Origin: an uncultured Lachnospiraceae bacterium
GTDB lineage: Bacteria > Bacillota > Clostridia > Lachnospirales > Lachnospiraceae
Length of the DNA stretch: 64,000 nt
Assembly: GCA_934339135.1 (NCBI GenBank)
Contig: CAKRHP010000005.1
Location: 62,001 to 126,000 of the forward strand
Direction: 5' to 3'
This document shows positions 24,427-33,696 of this stretch, one piece after another. Within the stretch, counting starts at the first letter, position 1; each line of letters starts with the position of its first letter. The notes below the pieces were generated by a model, which saw nothing but the letters and a program-made list of their open reading frames with translations, was not told the DNA's origin and did not search any database. A program made the translations under genes and the position numbers.

Positions 24427-27396
24427 TCATTCCCCTACAAATGTTTTCCGCAGCTTCTTCATATCCAGCGTCTGCTCCGGCCGGAATGCATCCGAGCTTA
24501 CATAAGAGATCAGAGACTTGATAAACTGATCTACCTCCGGAAGATGTGTAACATCCCGGTGGCTGATGATCTCGCCTACGGCAGTAATGGCATCATCTCT
24601 GGTTGGTTCTGTAAGGTTGACAAGCTCGCTGAGACGAATTGTGCAGACCATCAAAGAGCCTGTTCCAACCTGTCCCTCAAAGAGGATACCAAGCTTATGG
24701 TTACGATCAAAGTTATCCATCATCTGTACGATCGGGCGGTAGCTCTTGTCTGTCGTGTCATCTAGAATTGCACAGTCACAGTGGGATACCAGCTGATACC
24801 ACTGTGGTGTTGCGTAGGTGTGGGATGGGAACAGCTTTAACGCCGGATGCTCATTCTGGATCAGCAGACCCATGGTACCCACGGCTACCGGCTTTTTCAT
24901 CCACTCACAGATATCGCGGAACATCGGATAGCACCAGAACTCCGTACAGTAGAATCCCTTGAGGCTCTCGGCTGTCTCCTTTGGCAGATAAAGGACACGT
25001 TTGCCCTCGGTAAGCATTGCCTCCGCCTGGTCAAAGTCGTTTGTAATATATGTTTTCTCAGCGCCTTCGCCCACCGATGCCACGTTGGCAAGATCCAGAT
25101 GATCATTGTCGGCAGGATAGAGATACAGCTCATATTCGTTGGAAATGCCGGTTCCCTCAATAAAGAGAGAAAGTACCGCTGTTGTGGCATCATTGATGGC
25201 AGGAACAGGAATGGAGATATCCTCCAGCTCCACCAGTCCGAGAATGTCAGACGGCAGGGAGATCGTTCCCTCGGCTGCCTTTGTGCCATCCTGCAGGGTG
25301 AAGCGGTATGTGACAGACTTTCCTGCGAGGCTCTCCGGACGGTAATAACGGAATGCAGTGGAGAACTCAAATACAGAGCCTGCTGTCAGGACATAGCTGT
25401 CAAATTCTGCCATCAGGATCGCATCGGAGCAATAGCCCGCCCATTCCTTTGTGGTCACAAGACCCTTGCTGTCCATAAAAGCGTCCAGGATACCCACGAG
25501 AGCAGTTCCCTGTCCGGAGAAATCCTGGATATCCAGAATCTGATAACCGGCAAGATTTTTTGTACGGGCAGCAGCCTCCAGCTCTTCTTTGTAGCACTGA
25601 ACGGCAAGCTTACCACTGTTGTAGAAAAAGTCATCTGCCTGATCAAGCATGCCCTTTTCTTCCAAACGATCCCGGAATACCTCAAAGTTTCTGGCTTTTA
25701 ATACACCGGTATATTTATCAATCTCATGGAAGTTTGGAAATACACAGTACTGACCGATCTCATGAGATACCACAGGAATCTCCGGCATCAGCACCTCGGT
25801 ATTCTCGGCAGCTTTTACCTTCTTGACACCGGTGCCGTACTGGATTTCAATCTCTGCAGCCTCATCTCCGCTGTCAGCGTCAGCCTTGGATGGCAGGATC
25901 GCTTCGTCATAGTTTTTGCGGGTCGCAGGCTCGGCAGACTGAATATGTCCCAGCGGTGCGTCGCACATACCGTAGGAGCCGCGGAACAGACGGTTCTTGC
26001 TCAGACGCACTCCAACGAAGAAGTCCTCTTCCGGCAGAATGACCGGTGTGTGCTGGAAATTGTTGGAACCCTGTGTATATAAGTGACGGGTATCCGCAGC
26101 CTTGTATGCGGCGAGGATCTCAGAGATCCGTTCCTTGCTGCCCCAGAGCTCGTTGCCCAGAGACATCATACAATAGGAGGCGTGGTTTCCGAAATATTTC
26201 ATCATACGGTAGCCCTCTTCAATGAGATAGGACTGTTCGGTTTCGTTGTGGCCTTCCTCTCCCGGAGCTGTCATCGTACCCCAGAATGGAAGCTGTGGCT
26301 CCATATAGATACCCACCAGATCAGCAGCAGTAAATGCGGCATCCGGAGGACAGCAGGTATGGAAACGGTAATGGTTGATGCCGTAGCTTTTGGAGATGGA
26401 CAATACCTTGATCCATTCCCCGACGGTGGCAGGAACCGCACCGGTCAATGGGAAGATCAGACCATCATGCTTGCCCCGCAGAAATGTTTTGCGGCCGTTG
26501 ATCAGAAAATCATGTCCCTCGGTAGTAAAATCACGGAGTCCAAAGGTGGTAGTGATGGTTTCTGCACTGTCCGCGAAGGAAACGGTCAGTTCATAGATCA
26601 CCGGCGCATATTCACTCCAGAGTACCGGGTGGTCTCCCAGGTCATATGTCACAGAATATACTGCTTCCCCTGTCGGAAATGGAACTTCAAAGGACTGGAC
26701 AGGAGTAACCTGGTCTTTGAGTCCGTCACGGTCACGAAGCTGTGAACGGATCTCAATGGTGTGGGAAGCATCCGAACCGGAAGCGTTTACGGTAGTCATT
26801 TCCAGTGTCACAGTGCCGGTCTTTGTATCCGGAAGTGTCTTGATATGGGAGATATAGCAGGCTTCGTGAATGCGAAGAGAAATCTCACCGATAATACCGT
26901 TCCAGTTGGTCTGTGTATCCGGGGAGGTCAGATGACCGCCCTTTGTGGGATAAGCCAGTGGATCGGCTTCCCCCTCCTCCGGCTTCTGAAGATTGGCAAC
27001 CAGGATGGTCAGACGGAAGTCCTGTCCGGTTACGGCCTTTGTAAGGTTGTAAATATGTGGTGTATTCAGACTGTCATAAGTACCGATCTGTGTATCGTTG
27101 ACCCATACCATGGTCACACGGGTACGCTCCAGATAGAGCAGGATCTCCCTGCCCATATCCTCCGGCTCCAGATGAATCTCTTTGGAATACCACGCATATC
27201 CCTCATACAGATAAGGATCCGTCAGAGTTCCCGTTTCCTTTTTGTCAGAAAATGTTCCCTTCTGTGCCATAGAGGTGGTACCCGGCAGAGAAATCGTATC
27301 ATCGAAATTTTTTGTATAAAATGCATCGCGGATGCCGGTACAGCCTGTGTCAAGCTGGAAATCCCAGACACCCTGTAAATTCATAGTCTTTGTCAT
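24427..27396 (-). CDS. Glycoside hydrolase family 2
   Basis: 989 aa with the usual order: N-terminal jelly-roll sugar-binding domain (about 1-180, with YAWYSKEIHL and VTMVWVNDTQIGTYDS), an Ig-like domain (about 185-290), a TIM barrel (about 295-600) and about 390 residues of C-terminal accessory region. The acid/base is in MMSLGNELWGS (Glu416) and the nucleophile in PVVSHEIGQY (Glu546). There is no signal peptide. The family includes beta-galactosidases, beta-glucuronidases and beta-mannosidases; sequence alone does not choose. Start chosen at ATG 27396, with CAGGAGAG 6 bases upstream. Confidence 0.87.
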   Translation of the reverse strand: MTKTMNLQGVWDFQLDTGCTGIRDAFYTKNFDDTISLPGTTSMAQKGTFSDKKETGTLTDPYLYEGYAWYSKEIHLEPEDMGREILLYLERTRVTMVWVNDTQIGTYDSLNTPHIYNLTKAVTGQDFRLTILVANLQKPEEGEADPLAYPTKGGHLTSPDTQTNWNGIIGEISLRIHEACYISHIKTLPDTKTGTVTLEMTTVNASGSDASHTIEIRSQLRDRDGLKDQVTPVQSFEVPFPTGEAVYSVTYDLGDHPVLWSEYAPVIYELTVSFADSAETITTTFGLRDFTTEGHDFLINGRKTFLRGKHDGLIFPLTGAVPATVGEWIKVLSISKSYGINHYRFHTCCPPDAAFTAADLVGIYMEPQLPFWGTMTAPGEEGHNETEQSYLIEEGYRMMKYFGNHASYCMMSLGNELWGSKERISEILAAYKAADTRHLYTQGSNNFQHTPVILPEEDFFVGVRLSKNRLFRGSYGMCDAPLGHIQSAEPATRKNYDEAILPSKADADSGDEAAEIEIQYGTGVKKVKAAENTEVLMPEIPVVSHEIGQYCVFPNFHEIDKYTGVLKARNFEVFRDRLEEKGMLDQADDFFYNSGKLAVQCYKEELEAAARTKNLAGYQILDIQDFSGQGTALVGILDAFMDSKGLVTTKEWAGYCSDAILMAEFDSYVLTAGSVFEFSTAFRYYRPESLAGKSVTYRFTLQDGTKAAEGTISLPSDILGLVELEDISIPVPAINDATTAVLSLFIEGTGISNEYELYLYPADNDHLDLANVASVGEGAEKTYITNDFDQAEAMLTEGKRVLYLPKETAESLKGFYCTEFWCYPMFRDICEWMKKPVAVGTMGLLIQNEHPALKLFPSHTYATPQWYQLVSHCDCAILDDTTDKSYRPIVQMMDNFDRNHKLGILFEGQVGTGSLMVCTIRLSELVNLTEPTRDDAITAVGEIISHRDVTHLPEVDQFIKSLISYVSSDAFRPEQTLDMKKLRKTFVGE

Positions 27397-27430
27397 AATT
27401 TTCTCTCCTGTTATAAAATGATCCGTAATA

Positions 27431-27448
27431 TTGCAGGGAAAACTGCAA
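27431..27448. promoter_or_regulatory. 18-bp palindrome downstream of the GH2 promoter
   Basis: TTGCAG, GGAAAA, CTGCAA: perfect 6-bp arms. It lies between the -10 box and the GH2 ribosome-binding site, where a LacI- or AraC-type repressor would act. Inference from position only. Confidence 0.4.
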
Positions 27449-27462
27449 AACGTAACTACTTT

Positions 27463-27491
27463 ATTATACAGGGTGCAGGGATCTCTTTCAA
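27463..27491 (-). promoter_or_regulatory. sigma-A promoter of GH2 gene
   Basis: On the minus strand TTGAAA (27491-27486), 17-base spacer, TATAAT (27468-27463). Confidence 0.75.
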
Positions 27492-27519
27492 CCAAAAAGA
27501 CAAAGAAAAGTGTCGTAAT

Positions 27520-27548
27520 TTGTGGTTTTATGTAATCTATGGTACAAT
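27520..27548 (+). promoter_or_regulatory. sigma-A promoter of the amidase operon
   Basis: TTGTGG (27520-27525), 17-base spacer, TACAAT (27543-27548), about 60 bases before the amidase start and back to back with the GH2 promoter. Confidence 0.6.
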
Positions 27549-27608
27549 GTTCCCAAAGGGAAAATCGGATATTTACCGATTCTTAAATTCAAGAGAGGTA
27601 TTACATAG

Positions 27609-28712
27609 ATGGAGATGCAGGAATGGCGCAGGCTGGCGTTTCGCAGCGTGGGTCTGCTGGCGGTTGTCCTGCTGGTCACGATTGCCGGGGGCTTTTCATC
27701 CCAGAAGGGTTTCTGGCAAAAGGAGAGTGGCAGGAGCCAGACGGCACAGACACAGAAGCTGTCCAATATTGAGCATGTGGAAGCACATGTTATGAAGCAG
27801 GATGAACTCAGCCGGCTTGGGGAACATTATATAGAGATCAGCAAAACAGTGACAGGCCAGGCCGTTTCTGTGCGGCTGGACAATGATTATATGGAACGGA
27901 CCATGACCCTGACCATGAAAGGAACATCGGTCAAAGGCTATGGAAAGTCTTCGGTGACATATCATAAGGGAGATAAGACATCTCAGACAGATAACGTGAT
28001 TCAAAAACAGAAAATATCCCAGACCCATGAGATGGTTCGTTTCATCTTTCATATGAACCGGATCTATGAGCCGGAGCTTTTAGAATCAGAGGATGTCTGT
28101 TACATCGTGCTTCGCCGTCCGAAAGAGGTGTATTCTCATGTAGTGGTGATCGATGCCGGGCATGGCGGGGATGACGAGGGAACCGGTTCGGTGGACTGGA
28201 AGTACCGGGAAAAGGATTCTGCCCTGAAAATTGTGGGATGTCTGAAACAGATTCTGGATGGCACCGATATCAAGGCATATTATACCAGACTGGACGACAG
28301 GGATATTTCCAAAAAGGACAGGGTCAGACTGGCAAAGGATGCCGGAGCCGATGCGCTGATCAGTGTCCACTGCAATGCATCGGATGCCCATGACACCACG
28401 GCGAAGGGTGTGGAAACATTATATTCCAGCAGAAAGGAAACTACAGCAGGAGATCTGACCAGCAGACAGCTGGCAAAGGATATTCTGGAGGGAGTTTGTG
28501 AAGCCACAGGCAGACAGCGGCGTAAGGTGATCCGGAGAGATCGGTTGTATCTGATGCATCATGCAGATGTGCCGGTCACGATCGTGGAAGTGGGATATAT
28601 GACGAACCGCTCCGATATGAGGTATTTGAAGAAGCAGAAAAACCAGCGGGAGATTGCACAGGGAATTTATAATGGACTGTGCAAAAGTCTGAAGAGAAAA
28701 GAGAGGAATTAA
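27609..28712 (+). CDS. N-acetylmuramoyl-L-alanine amidase (Amidase_3), membrane-anchored
   Basis: 367 aa cell-wall hydrolase, cleaving the bond between muramic acid and the stem peptide. One N-terminal helix (about residues 14-31) anchors or exports it. A roughly 140-residue region without known motifs precedes the catalytic domain. Zinc ligands are visible in VVIDAGHGGDDEG, the Glu in YREKDSALKI and the His in ISVHCNASD; the catalytic Glu is in VTIVEVGYMTN. ATG 27609 follows AGAGAGGT; ATG 27615 is an alternative. First gene of a tight run with rdgB and a yfcE-like gene. CwlD-type sporulation amidases have this architecture, but a vegetative role is equally possible. Confidence 0.88.
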   Translation: MEMQEWRRLAFRSVGLLAVVLLVTIAGGFSSQKGFWQKESGRSQTAQTQKLSNIEHVEAHVMKQDELSRLGEHYIEISKTVTGQAVSVRLDNDYMERTMTLTMKGTSVKGYGKSSVTYHKGDKTSQTDNVIQKQKISQTHEMVRFIFHMNRIYEPELLESEDVCYIVLRRPKEVYSHVVVIDAGHGGDDEGTGSVDWKYREKDSALKIVGCLKQILDGTDIKAYYTRLDDRDISKKDRVRLAKDAGADALISVHCNASDAHDTTAKGVETLYSSRKETTAGDLTSRQLAKDILEGVCEATGRQRRKVIRRDRLYLMHHADVPVTIVEVGYMTNRSDMRYLKKQKNQREIAQGIYNGLCKSLKRKERN

Positions 28713-28716
28713 GATC

Positions 28717-29319
28717 ATGAAAAAGATTATCGTGGCAACCGGAAATGAAGGAAAGATGAAAGAATTCCGCCAGATCCTGCAGGGAGAGGATATTGTATTT
28801 TCTTCCCTGAAGGATGAGGGCTTACAGAATGTAGAGATCGTCGAGGATGGCAGTACCTTTGAGGAGAATGCACTGATCAAGGCACGCAAGATTTCCGAGA
28901 TCACAGGACAGATCGTGCTGGCAGATGATTCCGGGCTGGAGGTGGATGCACTGGATAAAGCACCGGGAATTTATTCGGCTCGTTACATGGGAGAGGATAC
29001 CCCATATACAGTAAAAAATAATCATATCATTGAGCTTTTGAAGGATGTGGAGGGAGAGGACCGCAGTGCCCGTTTCGTCTGTGTGATCGCCTGTGTATTT
29101 CCGGATGGCAGAAGCTTTACCTGCCGTGGTGTGGTAGAGGGACAGATCGGTTACAGCGAAAAGGGAGAAAACGGTTTTGGCTATGATCCGATCTTTTATG
29201 TGCCGGAGCTTGGCTGTACGACAGCAGAGCTTCCACCGGAGGAGAAAAATAAGATCAGCCACAGAGGCCGTGCGCTGACTGCCATGTATGACAAGATGAA
29301 AGAGTATGGGATTGTATAA
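28717..29319 (+). CDS. rdgB: XTP/dITP diphosphatase, RdgB/HAM1 family
   Basis: 200 aa cytoplasmic house-cleaning enzyme that hydrolyses ITP, dITP and XTP to monophosphates, keeping deaminated purines out of nucleic acids. Signatures: ATGNEGKMKEF at the N-terminus, LADDSGLEVDAL with metal-binding acids, GIYSARYMGED, FGYDPIFYVPE and SHRGRAL at the C-terminus. Starts four bases after the amidase stop, behind GAGGAATTAAGATC. Confidence 0.95.
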   Translation: MKKIIVATGNEGKMKEFRQILQGEDIVFSSLKDEGLQNVEIVEDGSTFEENALIKARKISEITGQIVLADDSGLEVDALDKAPGIYSARYMGEDTPYTVKNNHIIELLKDVEGEDRSARFVCVIACVFPDGRSFTCRGVVEGQIGYSEKGENGFGYDPIFYVPELGCTTAELPPEEKNKISHRGRALTAMYDKMKEYGIV

Positions 29320-29335
29320 GAACAGGAGTGGAGAT

Positions 29336-29845
29336 ATGGGAGAAACAGAGCAGGAACAGATCAAGGTGCTGATCGTCAGTGATTCCCACGGACGCAATGA
29401 TAATCTGAGAAAGGCAGTTGCCAATATGAGGGGAACCCATTGCCGGATGCTGCATGCCGGAGATTTCCAGTGTGCCCCGCAGGAGATTTATGATCTGGCT
29501 GGGGTGCCGGTGGATATGGTGCGTGGAAATTGTGACAGCAGTCTTAGTGGAGTACCGTTATCAAAGATTGTGGAAATTGGCGGATATCGCATACTGCTGA
29601 CTCACGGTCATCAGTATGCGGGTTTTGACAGCATTGGAAGCATGAGTGAGATGGCGCATGCCAATGATGTGCAGATCGTCGTCTGCGGCCACACCCACAT
29701 TCCCCATGTGGAGAAGCGGGGAGATGTCTGGGTGGTCAATCCGGGGAGCATATCGCAGCCACGTCAGCCGGGGCACCAGCCCTCTTATCTGGTAATGAAT
29801 ATTGAGCATGGAACTGTGGATTTCGTACCGGTATATTTAACATAA
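29336..29845 (+). CDS. Metallophosphodiesterase, YfcE/MJ0936 family
   Basis: 169 aa calcineurin-like phosphoesterase. Metal-binding motifs in order: VLIVSDSHGRNDN, LHAGDF, VRGNCD, LTHGHQY and CGHTHIPHV. Proteins of this family hydrolyse phosphodiesters in vitro; the natural substrate is unsettled. Start chosen at ATG 29336, preceded by CAGGAGTGGAGAT; the frame opens at 29306 inside rdgB. Conserved neighbour of rdgB in many Clostridia. Followed by a terminator. Confidence 0.9.
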   Translation: MGETEQEQIKVLIVSDSHGRNDNLRKAVANMRGTHCRMLHAGDFQCAPQEIYDLAGVPVDMVRGNCDSSLSGVPLSKIVEIGGYRILLTHGHQYAGFDSIGSMSEMAHANDVQIVVCGHTHIPHVEKRGDVWVVNPGSISQPRQPGHQPSYLVMNIEHGTVDFVPVYLT

Positions 29846-29860
29846 TGAATTTAATGAATC

Positions 29861-29897
29861 AAACTGCGTCGTGTGATCATTTGCCGGCGTAGTTTTT
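29861..29897 (+). terminator. Intrinsic terminator after the phosphodiesterase gene
   Basis: AAACTGCG pairs with CGTAGTTT (one G-U), followed by TT. Confidence 0.6.
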
Positions 29898-29935
29898 GTT
29901 TAGAAAAGCTTTAGAATTGATCCGGTGCTGTCGGA

Positions 29936-29964
29936 TTGACGGGAAAAGCAAAATTTGATATAAT
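29936..29964 (+). promoter_or_regulatory. sigma-A promoter of the marR-citrate synthase pair
   Basis: TTGACG (29936-29941), 17-base spacer, TATAAT (29959-29964): near-consensus. Confidence 0.8.
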
Positions 29965-30036
29965 AGTTCTAAAGTGAACTGTCTGAAACAGGGAAATCAT
30001 TATGTCCGGCTGCGGTCAGGCAATGGGGAGAGCATC

Positions 30037-30471
30037 ATGGATGACAGAGTGGAACAATTATTAAGCGGTCAGTATTTCAAAAAGTATCAGGAAGCAATGT
30101 ATTCCGAAATTACTGAAAAATTTAATATGACGCTTATGGAAGTACGTGTATTACTTTTCTTTGATAATCATGGAAGCAATAATACGGCGAAGGATCTGGT
30201 GAGGATCTTTCATTATACTAAGTCCAATGTCTCAAAGGCCATTGACAGTCTGCTGCTCCGGGGATATTTAAAGAAGCAGTATGATGATCAGGACAGACGG
30301 TATATTCATTTGACAGTGCAGCCGGAGGCAGCAGATGTGCTGGAGATGGCGAGGCAGTGTCAGCGGGATATGTTTCAATCGGTTTTCCGGGGGATCAGTG
30401 AGGAAGAGTTACAGATTGTGCAGAAGGTAGCCCAGAAGATTCACCAGAATATATCGGAGGCGATGCAGTAA
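30037..30471 (+). CDS. MarR-family transcriptional regulator
   Basis: 144 aa winged-helix regulator. The recognition helix region reads LVRIFHYTKSNVSKAIDSLLLRGYL, followed by the wing KQYDDQDRRYIHLTV, the standard MarR pattern (DxRxxxxxLT). Start chosen at ATG 30037, with GGGGAGAG about 6 bases upstream; the frame opens at 29974 without a ribosome-binding site. The citrate synthase gene follows after 74 bases. Control of that gene or of itself is an inference from adjacency. Confidence 0.87.
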   Translation: MDDRVEQLLSGQYFKKYQEAMYSEITEKFNMTLMEVRVLLFFDNHGSNNTAKDLVRIFHYTKSNVSKAIDSLLLRGYLKKQYDDQDRRYIHLTVQPEAADVLEMARQCQRDMFQSVFRGISEEELQIVQKVAQKIHQNISEAMQ

Positions 30472-30545
30472 GTGGGGAAATGCATCGGCATATGTGAAGA
30501 CAGTTTTGCAACCCGAAGGTGTTTTTTGAAAGGAAAGGTGATATT

Positions 30546-31976
30546 GTGCAGGATAATTTTGAAAAGATGATGAGCGATTTTACACACAAGTATAAGGATG
30601 TCTGTATTGAGAACAATTCTATTGACAGCAGTCTTTTTGCAGAGTATGGGGTAAAGCGCGGTCTCAGAGACAAAAACGGAAAAGGAGTCCTTTCCGGCAT
30701 TACCAATATTTCCCTGATCAAGGCGAGTGACATTGTAGACGGAAAAGTAAAGCCTTGTGACGGACAGCTTTTTTACCGCGGATACAATATTTATGATCTC
30801 ACAAACGGTATGAGAAAGGATAAGCGGTTTGGATTTGAGGAGATCACATATCTTCTGTTGTTTGGCAATCTTCCGACGAAGAGTGAGTTAAAGGAGTTCA
30901 GTGAGATTTTGGCAAAGAACCGCAGACTTCCAACGAACTTTGTCCGTGACGTTATCATGAAGGCACCGAGCCAGGATATTATGAATTCCCTGACCAAGAG
31001 TGTACTGACCTTGTCTTCTTATGATGATAAGGTGTCCGATATCAGTCTGGAGAATGTATTGTCCCAGTGTCTGATGCTGATCAGCGTATTCCCGATGCTT
31101 TCGGTATACGGTTATCATGCATATAATCATTATGAGAGGGACGAGAGCTTTTATATTCATCGTCCGGATGACAATCTTTCTGCGGCAGAGAATATTCTGA
31201 GAATGCTCCGCCCGGATAAGAAATATACGGATCTGGAGGCGAAGGTGCTTGATATGGCTCTGGTACTTCATATGGAGCATGGCGGCGGCAACAATTCCAC
31301 CTTTACGACCCGTGTGGTTACATCGGCAGGCTCCGATACGTATTCTGTTATTGCGGCAGCACTTTCCTCCCTGAAGGGACCAAAGCATGGCGGTGCCAAT
31401 ATCAAGGTTGTGGAGATGATGCGGGATATTAAGGAGCATGTAAAGGATACCTCAGATGAGGATGAGGTAAGAGCATATCTCAAGAAGATCCTTCATAAGG
31501 AGGCATTTGATCATCGTGGTCTGATCTATGGTATGGGTCATGCCGTTTATTCCATTTCTGATCCGAGAGCTGTGGCATTCCGTGGATTTGTGGAGAGACT
31601 TGCTTCAGAGAAGCATGAAAATAAAGACTTTGCATTATATTCTATGATCGAGCGTATCGCACCGGAAGTCATCGGTGAGGAATGTGCGATCTACAAGGGT
31701 GTCAGTGCTAACGTGGACTTCTACAGCGGTTTCGTATATACTATGCTGGGGATTCCGACCGAGCTGTTTACTCCGATCTTTGCGATGGCACGTATCGTCG
31801 GCTGGAGTGCTCACCGTATGGAGGAACTGATCAATGTAGACAAGATCATCCGTCCGGCATATCAGAGTATTATGGTGCCAAAGTCTTATGAGAGTCTTGC
31901 AGACCGTAGTACGCCAAAGCTGGGTAACAAAGAGAGGGAAACCTTAAAGATTTCCATGAAGAATGAAAGCTGTTAA
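30546..31976 (+). CDS. gltA: Citrate synthase
   Basis: 476 aa enzyme condensing oxaloacetate and acetyl-CoA, the entry to citrate and 2-oxoglutarate for glutamate synthesis in an anaerobe. Active-site regions: [17 protein letters not shown] and [15 protein letters not shown] (His), then [15 protein letters not shown] (His) and the Asp/Arg in [10 protein letters not shown]. Start is GTG 30546, behind AAAGGAAAGG; the open frame begins at 30519 but would include that site. It is slightly longer than the usual roughly 430 aa because of an N-terminal extension common in Lachnospiraceae. 2-methylcitrate synthase cannot be excluded by eye. Confidence 0.92.
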   Translation: MQDNFEKMMSDFTHKYKDVCIENNSIDSSLFAEYGVKRGLRDKNGKGVLSGITNISLIKASDIVDGKVKPCDGQLFYRGYNIYDLTNGMRKDKRFGFEEITYLLLFGNLPTKSELKEFSEILAKNRRLPTNFVRDVIMKAPSQDIMNSLTKSVLTLSSYDDKVSDISLENVLSQCLMLISVFPMLSVYGYHAYNHYERDESFYIHRPDDNLSAAENILRMLRPDKKYTDLEAKVLDMALVLHMEHGGGNNSTFTTRVVTSAGSDTYSVIAAALSSLKGPKHGGANIKVVEMMRDIKEHVKDTSDEDEVRAYLKKILHKEAFDHRGLIYGMGHAVYSISDPRAVAFRGFVERLASEKHENKDFALYSMIERIAPEVIGEECAIYKGVSANVDFYSGFVYTMLGIPTELFTPIFAMARIVGWSAHRMEELINVDKIIRPAYQSIMVPKSYESLADRSTPKLGNKERETLKISMKNESC

Positions 31977-32029
31977 TAAAATCGTGTGCCTGTAGTCGGA
32001 AGCCTGCGGGTCTGGAAAGGAAAAGTATT

Positions 32030-32872
32030 ATGTATATAGGAGCTCATATTTCAGCTTCCAAGGGCTTTGAAGCCATGGGAAAGCAGGCGTTATCATTGGG
32101 AGCCAATACCTTTGCGTTTTTTACGAGGAATCCCCGGGGAGGTAAGGCAAAGGAGATTGATCCGGCGGATGTGGATAAGCTGTTAGCGTTGATGGAGGAG
32201 CATCATTTTGGCAAGCTGGTAGCCCATGCGCCATACACCATGAATCTCTGTGCAGCGAAGGAAAATGTCCGGAGCTTTTCTATTGAGATGTTTCAGGACG
32301 ACATGAAGAGAATGGAGTATGTGCCCGGGAATTATTATAATTTTCATCCGGGTTCTCATGTAGGACAGGGAGCCGAAAAGGGCATTGAACTCATTGCCGA
32401 AGCATTAAATGCTTCACTTTTCCCGGAGCAGCAGACAACGGTGCTGCTGGAGACCATGGCAGGAAAGGGCAGCGAGGTAGGTCGTAATTTTCAGGAGATC
32501 CGTGAGATCATTGACCGGGTGGAGCTTGATGACAAGCTGGGTGTTTGTCTGGATACCTGTCATATCTGGGATGGCGGCTATAATATTGTGGAGCATCTGG
32601 ACGAGGTGCTTCAGGAGTTTGATCATGTGATCGGTCTGGACCGGTTAAAGGCGGTTCATCTCAACGACAGTATGAATCCTCTGGAGGCACACAAGGATCG
32701 TCATGAGAAGATTGGCGAGGGGCATCTGGGGATTGAAGCGATCACCCGTATCATCAATCATCCGGTGCTGAGAGATCTGCCGTTTATTCTGGAGACCCCG
32801 AACGATGATGACGGTTATCGCCGGGAGATCGCTCTTTTGCGTAAATTGTGGGGAGAGACACCGGCAGAATAG
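32030..32872 (+). CDS. nfo: Endonuclease IV (AP endonuclease)
   Basis: 280 aa DNA-repair enzyme that nicks 5' of abasic sites using three zinc ions. Family motifs: [14 protein letters not shown] at the N-terminus, [42 protein letters not shown], and [12 protein letters not shown] near the C-terminus, all carrying metal ligands. ATG 32030 follows GGAAAGG. A terminator follows. Confidence 0.95.
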   Translation: MYIGAHISASKGFEAMGKQALSLGANTFAFFTRNPRGGKAKEIDPADVDKLLALMEEHHFGKLVAHAPYTMNLCAAKENVRSFSIEMFQDDMKRMEYVPGNYYNFHPGSHVGQGAEKGIELIAEALNASLFPEQQTTVLLETMAGKGSEVGRNFQEIREIIDRVELDDKLGVCLDTCHIWDGGYNIVEHLDEVLQEFDHVIGLDRLKAVHLNDSMNPLEAHKDRHEKIGEGHLGIEAITRIINHPVLRDLPFILETPNDDDGYRREIALLRKLWGETPAE

Positions 32873-32873
32873 T

Positions 32874-32905
32874 ATCCTCGATAAAAGAGGATTGAAATTT
32901 TAATA
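32874..32905 (+). terminator. Probable intrinsic terminator after nfo
   Basis: ATCCTC / GAGGAT 6-bp stem with a 7-base loop, then an AT-rich tail (TGAAATTTTAATAAA). Weak stem. Confidence 0.5.
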
Positions 32906-32922
32906 AATTTGTAATTTATGAT

Positions 32923-32966
32923 ACCCATGGGATATGTTATGCTATAAAGAGACATGTTCCATGGGT
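32923..32966. promoter_or_regulatory. Long dyad bracketing the two-component operon promoter region
   Basis: ACCCATGG (32923-32930) and CCATGGGT (32959-32966) are perfect complements. Just inside, after a 3-by-3 internal loop, ATGT pairs with ACAT. The AT-rich centre contains TATGCTATAA, a plausible -10 region. Candidate operator or structured leader of the response-regulator gene. Confidence 0.4.
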
Positions 32967-32991
32967 GTTTTCGTGGGAAGGGGGAATAAGA

Positions 32992-33696
32992 ATGAGGGAG
33001 AATGCAGCAACGATCCTGGTGGCGGAGGATGATCCCGATATTGCGGAGCTGGTGGAGATCCATCTGGCAGGAGAGGGATTTCGTGTATTTAAAGCGTATG
33101 ATGGAGCCGAGGCATTAAAGGTATTTGGCCGGGAGAAAATTGATCTTGCGATTTTAGACATTATGATGCCGGGAGTGGATGGAATTCAGGTTTGTAAAAG
33201 AATCCGGGAGTTCAGCACAATTCCAGTGATCATGCTGAGTGCCAGAGATTCTGAGGCAGACAAGGTGGCCGGCCTGGAGATCGGTGCAGACGATTATGTG
33301 ACAAAGCCATTTCAGAAGGGGGAACTGGCAGCGAGAGTAAAGTCACAGCTGCGTCGCTATCAAAGGTTTGGAACACAGGATCCGGCTGAAAAAAATGACG
33401 AGATCCGGCTGGAAAATCTTTATATAGATAAAAATACTCATTCGGTGGAGGTTTTTGGCAATTCCGTCCGATTAACCCATTTGGAATTTGAAATCCTTTG
33501 TCTGCTGGCATCCCATCCGGGCAAGGTGTTCAGCACGGATGAAATTTTTGAAAAAGTCTGGAAAGAAAAAAGCTTTGATATGAGTAATACGGTGATGGTA
33601 CATATCCGGCGTCTGCGGGAAAAACTGGAGGGGCGGCAGAGAAAGGCACAGATCATTAAGACGGTCTGGGGAGTAGGTTATAAAATTGAAGCATAA
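32992..33696 (+). CDS. Response regulator, OmpR/PhoB family
   Basis: 234 aa. The receiver domain has acidic residues in LVAEDDPDI, phospho-acceptor Asp56 (LAILDIMMPG), VIMLSARD and DDYVTKPF. The winged helix ends in VHIRRLREKLEGRQRKAQIIKTVWGVGYKIEA. Start chosen at ATG 32992, behind AAGGGGGAATAAGA. First gene of a five-gene operon with a kinase and an ABC-2-type system; genes overlap or lie within 75 bases. It presumably switches on the transporter genes. Confidence 0.92.
   Translation: MRENAATILVAEDDPDIAELVEIHLAGEGFRVFKAYDGAEALKVFGREKIDLAILDIMMPGVDGIQVCKRIREFSTIPVIMLSARDSEADKVAGLEIGADDYVTKPFQKGELAARVKSQLRRYQRFGTQDPAEKNDEIRLENLYIDKNTHSVEVFGNSVRLTHLEFEILCLLASHPGKVFSTDEIFEKVWKEKSFDMSNTVMVHIRRLREKLEGRQRKAQIIKTVWGVGYKIEA

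Noticed and set aside
24847..25701. Long open frame opposite the GH2 gene
   Set aside because: It lies wholly antisense to a full-length GH2 enzyme with intact catalytic motifs, has no ribosome-binding site, and its sequence has no domain character.
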